Below, in pieces: positions 58,746 to 64,000 of a DNA stretch of 64,000 bases (its first letter is position 1; each line of letters starts with the position of its first letter). The notes beneath the pieces are model-generated. The model was not told the DNA's origin. It was given only the letters and a program-made list of their open reading frames with translations, and made no database searches. The stretch comes from Solea solea (lineage: Eukaryota; Chordata; Actinopteri; Pleuronectiformes; Soleidae), in the NCBI RefSeq assembly GCF_958295425.1, contig NC_081142.1:22588530-22652529 (forward strand), written 5' to 3'. Both the position numbers and the translations under genes were made by a program.

Positions 58746-61479
58746 TTAACGACGTAGGTGAAAAAAATTTGTTGGCTGTTAGCAAAATGTAGGGTAATGA
58801 GATATCAGTGTTTTTATGTTGTTTTAATGTGGATTAAAGCTTCAGTATGTGTTGTTGAATATGTTTCGGAGGATAATTTCTATTACTAAAATGTCAGGAT
58901 TATTCTGAATCCAGCAAGTGGCAGGAAAAAAAATCAAACATATTTAGGATTAGGAATAATCAATGTGAAAAATTGTTTGGAAACATAATTTAAAAAAGGC
59001 AGAATTATGTGATTAAAGTCAGAATTCAGAGAAAATAAGGCAGACTTCTGAGATTAAAGTATAAACTGTGGGGGGAAGTCAGACCTTGAGAAAGAAGTCT
59101 GAAAAGGCAGAATTCAGAGAAAACAAGATTTAAGTCAAATTTAAATTGATTGATTGATTAAAGTCATAATTCAGAATTTAATCTCAGAGGTCTGCTTTTG
59201 TTTTCATTTTGGCATTACCAATTGAAGTGATTTTTTTGTACCCAAAATAAAAAAATGAAGATAAATTGTTTTGTTTTTACAATTTTGCATAATACAGTGA
59301 ATCTGAGACACAGTGACTGTCGCACATGAATCATTCATAATAATCATCACTTCATCTCCGCTGCTCTGTAAAAGCACTTTATTTTACACAATGTTGAAAC
59401 AAAAAGTTTGTTTTTTTATTCATTCACAACTATTCAGCAAAACCTCAACCAATGTCTATGTATTAAGGTTGTAATTATTATTATTATCATCATTATTTTT
59501 CATTATAAACCCCAAAAACAAAACAAATCAACAGATAAACTGAGATGAGAGCAAACACCACATTGGTCTCATCACTTCATGCAACCAACCACCTGTCAAC
59601 GAGTTCGAGCAGCGTCTCCGTCACAGTAAAGTGCCTCTTCACCTTTCCCCCCCAAAGTCTGCAGTTACACCCTTTACACAATATATGACATGATACAACA
59701 CCTGCATTCACTTCCAGTTCAAACTAAAACAAAGAAAAACAACAGGAGAAACAGCAAAGCACATGCCGGACACTGAAAATAGGACTTGTTCATTTGTTTT
59801 GGCTGCGAGCACTTTCTTTTTTTGTTGTTGTTTATCGATAATTAAATGTCGTCACTATATTTTCAGAACACTACGTTGGTAAAACTGCAACATCATCAGG
59901 AAAAATGAGCTGTGTTTGAACAGCGAGGCATAGAAAAGGGTGGGGAAATGGGCGGGGCTGCAAATGCTGCGTTCCTTTTATGGCAGAACTCGGAAGCAGA
60001 GACATAGACCCAGAGTTCAAATTAAGAAGTCGGAACTGAAAAAATTGCATTTTGGGCTAGCCACTGTTAGTAAAATTAAAAAATTAAAAAAGTAAATAAC
60101 AACAACAACGCTCTACAAGATATTTAGTGCACTCACAGCGCAACAACGTGTCTACGATTAAAAATTAAACGGTACGATGTGTACAATTTACGAATTACTG
60201 TGAGACAAATACAACAAAAATTAGGCTATTAACGGTAAAAGTAGCCGTGTTTGTATGGTGGCAGCCCTCTGGGAATCCCGAGTTTCCGAGATTAAAAAAT
60301 TCCGAGTTCCGACTACAAATGGAAACGCAACAATAGAACTCCGCTAGCTGAGGTCACGCAACCAAAACAGCGCCATTTTGCCAGGAAGTGTCACTGTTCA
60401 CATAGATTTAGAATTTATAATTGGCAGTATTTTGTTTTTTACATGGTAATATCTCTCTTCACCCGCTGTTTTTTTTTTATAAAAAGTTAAGGTGGTGGAA
60501 AGATGTCGTGAACCAGGATGACCAGGAGACCAAATCACAGAAGGTCCTGAGGACAGCAGAGTGAGCATAGAAGACAGAGTTAATCAAGAAGCTGAAGTCT
60601 GCATCCAGATTTGCAGCTTCCCGGCTGGCAGTTAAGGGGAAACTTAAGGGAAACGACTCCAAAATGATGTTGACGTGCATATGTGTGTAACTGTATTTTG
60701 AAACACAATGACATTCATAAAACATTTATTCTATTTGGCAAAGAAAGGAAGATGGTCGTCATAAGTGAAGTTTCCCCTCAACTGCTGACTTAACCTCAGC
60801 TAATTCACTTAAATATCTTGTTAATTTTGCGCACTTTTATTGCGATGTGTGAGAATTTTCTAGTAAAATGAGGACAACTTTATTAGAAAGTTGGTATAAC
60901 GTTCACTCCGGCTGTTTCTATACTCGTGTCAATCACTAGGGGGTAGTGTAAGGATCAGATATAGTTCAGTTTTGCTCGATCTCTATGGATTTTAAAGTGC
61001 ACAGTGAACTCTTAAAGCTTGAAACCAGCAGTGGTACCTTTAAGTTTTTCCTGCCAACATGGCGGTGTAAACACCCTGAGTCATGTGACGTCAGCTGAGG
61101 AAATACAGAAAACTTCCTCTCAGAACAGTAGTGATTAAATCATATCTGGCTGGCAGAGTAGGCAGCAGCGTGGCACTTCATGAGCCATTTCCTTAACGTC
61201 CAAAAACAACAGAAGCAACAAAACCTGAGGCTCCATCTGGCCGCAAACACTCAGTCTCCCACTCAATACACAAACACAGGACAAAAAAAACCAACCAAAA
61301 TGAAATGATCAGAAATAGACATCAGGTTTTTTAAAGGGTGGTTTTATGGTGTCACCAGAAAAACTGATTTTCACCACTTAACAAAAGGCCCACAAATCCA
61401 TATCTGCTATCTGCTTTGACGCCATTTCTATCTGGAAATATTATGTTTGTAAACGGCTCGCTCTCCTCACACAAAAGCT

Positions 61480-61667
61480 CATAGAGAAATCCAGTGATTT
61501 TACATCACAGCACACAGGAGTTGTTGATCCACTGCTGCCTCCATCAGCAAATTCAAATGTGTTGTTTTATGATGTCAGTGTTTAAAAAAAAAGACCAAAT
61601 GAGGCAGCAGCAGACCAGCAGCCACTGTGTTCCTGTGAGCTAAAAATGATGATTTTCTCAATGAAGT
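61480..61667. mobile_element. Fold-back element, copy 3
   Basis: The left arm (about 61480-61541, 'atagagaaatccagtgattt' to 'ccactgctgcct') is opposed to the right arm (about 61601-61667, 'gaggcagcagcagacc' to 'gatgattttctcaatga'). Same family as 16061-16268 and 51511-51700. Confidence 0.6.
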
Positions 61668-62134
61668 TTGGAGGATACGTGAACGGTTAAACGACTCAAA
61701 AGGAAAAGGTTGTCTAACGGCGAGATAATGCAGAAAACAAAACAACCTCTCATGCTTCTTCCTCACACGCATGGCAAACATTGTGCAACCACACTTAAAA
61801 AACCTGAACTATCCCTTTAAGGTAAAGCAATGTGCAATCCCAAAAACAGTCAAGTCAACAGTTTGCATCACACTCTCAGGTTAATCAACAGGGCAGGATA
61901 GTGTAATGCATATCTGTGTAATCAGTTGGGGCCGATATTTGCCCATTTTTTAAATAATTATTACAAATTACACATTTCTGTTCTCAGCAACTTGATAAAT
62001 TTTGCTAAAAGTGAAGTTTTTTTTCACCCAAAAATGTCTTATTTTAGCTTTGGAACGACCTTATTCACAGGTTTATGCATTCTTTTAATTGAGAATTGAG
62101 AATTGTCTAAAATTGCACTGCAGACAGACCATTA

Positions 62135-62416
62135 TGGCGTATTTCCACGGCACGACACGCGCGGTTAGGTTGCATTTCCACTACAATAAAAAGTACCTAC
62201 TCAACGTGGGCGGAGTCATCGCTGCATGGCTGCGTGAAACTGTGGTGACTGTGTTTTATATGTGACACACGCACACACACACCTGACCAATCATCGCACA
62301 CTACCTTCTCAGCACGCTTTCGGAACCTCCCCGGAGCAGGTACTAAAAATAGTACCTGGTACCAGGTACTATGCTAGTGGTGTGGCGAGCCGATTAGAGC
62401 CGGTGGAAATACACCA
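62135..62416. mobile_element. Harbinger-like MITE with TTA duplication
   Basis: The 282-bp element has left end TGGCGTATTTCCACGG and right end CCGGTGGAAATACACCA (inverted, about 14 of 16 matching), flanked by TTA on both sides (62132-62134 and 62417-62419). A perfect palindrome at 62349-62372 with core AGTACCTGGTACCAGGTACT is shared with the copy at 31777-32415. It is non-coding. Confidence 0.75.
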
Positions 62417-62903
62417 TTAGTGTTCGTATATTTTATCAGATGGAGGAAAAAAATGACGAAACAATTGGCATCATTATCACCCATTGACTGCCCTGAATTC
62501 CCAAAAAAAAACCCATAGAAACAGCCACTGTTGATCGGCCTCTACAGTGAGAGGTGATGCAGGCTGTTGACATGCGTCTCCTGGTGTGACGTCTCTCAGT
62601 GTGATCGCTCAGCACAAGCGGCAGCAGCAACAACGCAGCAGTGGTGAGGCACGGCTCAGTGTGAGCTCATCAACACAGCAGAATGGAGAGAGCAGGCGGC
62701 ACAGCGAACTTTGAACAGCAAAATCATCATCATTGTCACTGCCACCATCGGACCACTGTCGCGATGGCGCGAAAAGATATGTCGTCTTTCCTCTCCTCCC
62801 CTCCTACATTCCCTCATTCCTTCCCTCTGGACCTCCCGTCATCGTCGTCCTCCTCTCCGGGGGCCCCTCTTGTTGAGCGGTGATGATGTCACGTGACGCT
62901 TGA

Positions 62904-63017
62904 CTACTCGTCGTCCCACGATTGTTGTAGAAGGAAGTTTGCGGCCAGATTTTCGTTCTTCTCGCAGGCAAAGTAAGCCTGGATGACTAAGCCTTCAGGG
63001 AAGCCCAGTGCTTTTAA
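62904..63017 (-). CDS. rad23a: RAD23 family last coding exon (UBA2), partial gene
   Basis: After acceptor gtgtgtccag the frame reads [20 protein letters not shown], then [17 protein letters not shown] and TAG (37 residues, phase 0). This is the C-terminal UBA2 domain of RAD23, nearly identical to vertebrate RAD23A/B. The ending WDDE is nearer RAD23A (FDDE) than RAD23B (FDED), so the A assignment is tentative. RAD23 proteins carry ubiquitinated substrates to the proteasome and, with XPC, act in nucleotide-excision repair. UBA2 binds ubiquitin and protects the protein from degradation. The preceding exons are not found up to 64000, so most of the gene lies beyond the window. Confidence 0.93.
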   Translation of the reverse strand, partial: LKALGFPEGLVIQAYFACEKNENLAANFLLQQSWDDE

Positions 63018-63019
63018 CT

Positions 63020-63021
<2 letters not shown>

Positions 63022-63052
<31 letters not shown>
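63022..63052. repeat. (CA)n microsatellite next to the rad23 acceptor
   Basis: The CA run begins about 5 bases from the exon. On the - strand it is a (TG)n tract that takes the place of the polypyrimidine stretch before the acceptor. Confidence 0.95.
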
Positions 63053-63053
<1 letters not shown>

Positions 63054-64000
63054 TAACAGAAGGCTAACAATGATAAAAGAAATTCAATTTGTCCATTTGA
63101 CTGTTCTATAAATCAGTTTTCTGTATGATTTCAACATTTCTATGGTCATAATCGTTGAATTTACGCATTTCCTGTTCAAATACACAGGAGAACGACGGTG
63201 AGGTGAGCTGTGAATCATCTCTGTGCCGCACACACTGACTGAAGCGGGTAGAAGCGGGCAGTTGGCTCATGCCCATTGCTGCCTCTCTTTATAATCTATA
63301 ATCTTTATAATCACACATTTTTTATCTATTCTAAATGTCCCTTGATTTCTTTTTGTCCCAGTATTTTTTCAACATAGAAAAGTGGATCGGCTTGCTTGTG
63401 CAAATGTTTTTTTTTTATTGCGACAAAATCTCTGTCCCCCTGCATATTTCGAGTTATTCCTCTTATTGTGAGAGCCGCACAATAATAAAAGAGGCTGTGT
63501 TTCAGTCTGCAGTGCTGTGAATAAAGTGCCGTTCATCAACGTAGACGGAGTCCCGTGGTTTAATGTATTGTTGCCGTAACAAGCTAATCCGAGCTAAAGG
63601 AACTAGTGGTCTTTGGGGGTCTCCTTACTACGGTTCGGGGGTCTGCCAGCTTGGTTGGCAACACTGCATACATCATTACTTGGATGTGGGGAGTGCGTCG
63701 AGAAATAATCCAGGCTGTGTTGGATACAGAGAGCCCGCTTGGAGACGGAGAATATTATATTATATTATATTATAATAATATTATAATAATATATATATAT
63801 ATATACATATATACACATATATATATATATATATACACACACATATATATATACATACATACATATAAAGGTAAGACCATACACAATTTTAATTTTTAAT
63901 AAAAAAAAAGAGAGATCAGCCAAAAAAAACATTAACATTTTCAAATTTGGCCTTATATTAATAAATATTCTGTTTTTCTTGCTATCTTATTGTTGAAAAG
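63053..64000. other. rad23 intron and distal sequence, no exon seen
   Basis: AT-rich sequence with a TA/CA tract at 63752-63866. None of the expected upstream RAD23 blocks (for example VTPQEKEAIER) is present on the - strand. Confidence 0.5.
63752..63866. repeat. (TA)n/(TAAT)n/(CA)n microsatellite
   Basis: Mosaic TA tract with tatat/taata and caca blocks. Confidence 0.95.

Larger units (their letters stand above)
58451..62903 (-). other. Intergenic between rad23 and eps15l1; may hold the rad23 3' UTR
   Basis: No coding exon is recognised. On the - strand an AATAAA at 59378-59383 is a possible end for a long rad23 3' UTR (about 3.5 kb), but this is only inference. The stretch holds repeats at 58595-58745, 61480-61667 and 62135-62416. 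Confidence 0.35.

Noticed and set aside
62683..62883. 66-codon + strand open frame with Ser/Pro-rich end
   Set aside because: It lies opposite the likely rad23 3' UTR, with no domain or splice support.

Overview
This window is from a vertebrate nuclear genome, almost certainly a teleost fish. The evidence is AT-rich non-coding DNA, very dense CA/TA microsatellites, many small inverted-repeat DNA transposons of teleost type, LINE fragments, and three split protein-coding genes with GT-AG introns. I see no prokaryotic genes, no CRISPR array, no tRNA or rRNA gene, and no operon. I did not find a new multi-gene system. The interesting material is inside ordinary genes and repeats.

Layout. 1-10.4 kb is gene-free and repeat-rich. 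It holds a dispersed 'gaggaca / ccaggtcttaaccct' repeat, split at 7486-8366 by a decayed hAT transposon with intact ends and target duplication. About 11.1-14.0 kb on the + strand is klf2 (Kruppel-like factor 2): three coding exons, 421 residues, with an acidic N-terminal region, phosphodegron-like TPP motifs, a Gln/His tract and three C2H2 fingers. About 14-22 kb is intergenic, or may partly be the unmapped 3' UTR of the next gene. From 58319 down to 22148 on the - strand lies the whole coding region of eps15l1 (an EPS15-like endocytic adaptor). I reconstructed it as 24 exons plus one probable 63-nt cassette exon: three EH domains, a coiled coil, 19 DPF motifs, an SH3-binding proline stretch and two C-terminal ubiquitin-interacting motifs (958 residues, 979 with the cassette). 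At 62904-63017 on the - strand is the last coding exon of a RAD23 family gene (second UBA domain). The rest of that gene lies beyond the window.

klf2 and eps15l1 are convergent, as KLF2 and EPS15L1 are in human. rad23 and eps15l1 are in tandem on the - strand. In human, RAD23A lies elsewhere on the same chromosome arm, close to KLF1 and CALR, so this order is a small rearranged synteny block. The three products do not form one pathway. eps15l1 (clathrin endocytosis, ubiquitin recognition) and rad23 (ubiquitin shuttle, DNA repair) both read ubiquitin. klf2 is a transcription factor.

The eps15l1 introns carry most of the mobile DNA: at least two hAT-type elements with 8-bp target duplications, two TTA-flanked Harbinger-like elements on either side of its 5' end, L1 and L2 fragments, several hairpins and a recent 180-bp tandem duplication. 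The most unusual coding feature is an 18-bp minisatellite in eps15l1 exon 21. It encodes six PDYQK units and ends exactly at the splice donor, so each unit carries a donor-like sequence.
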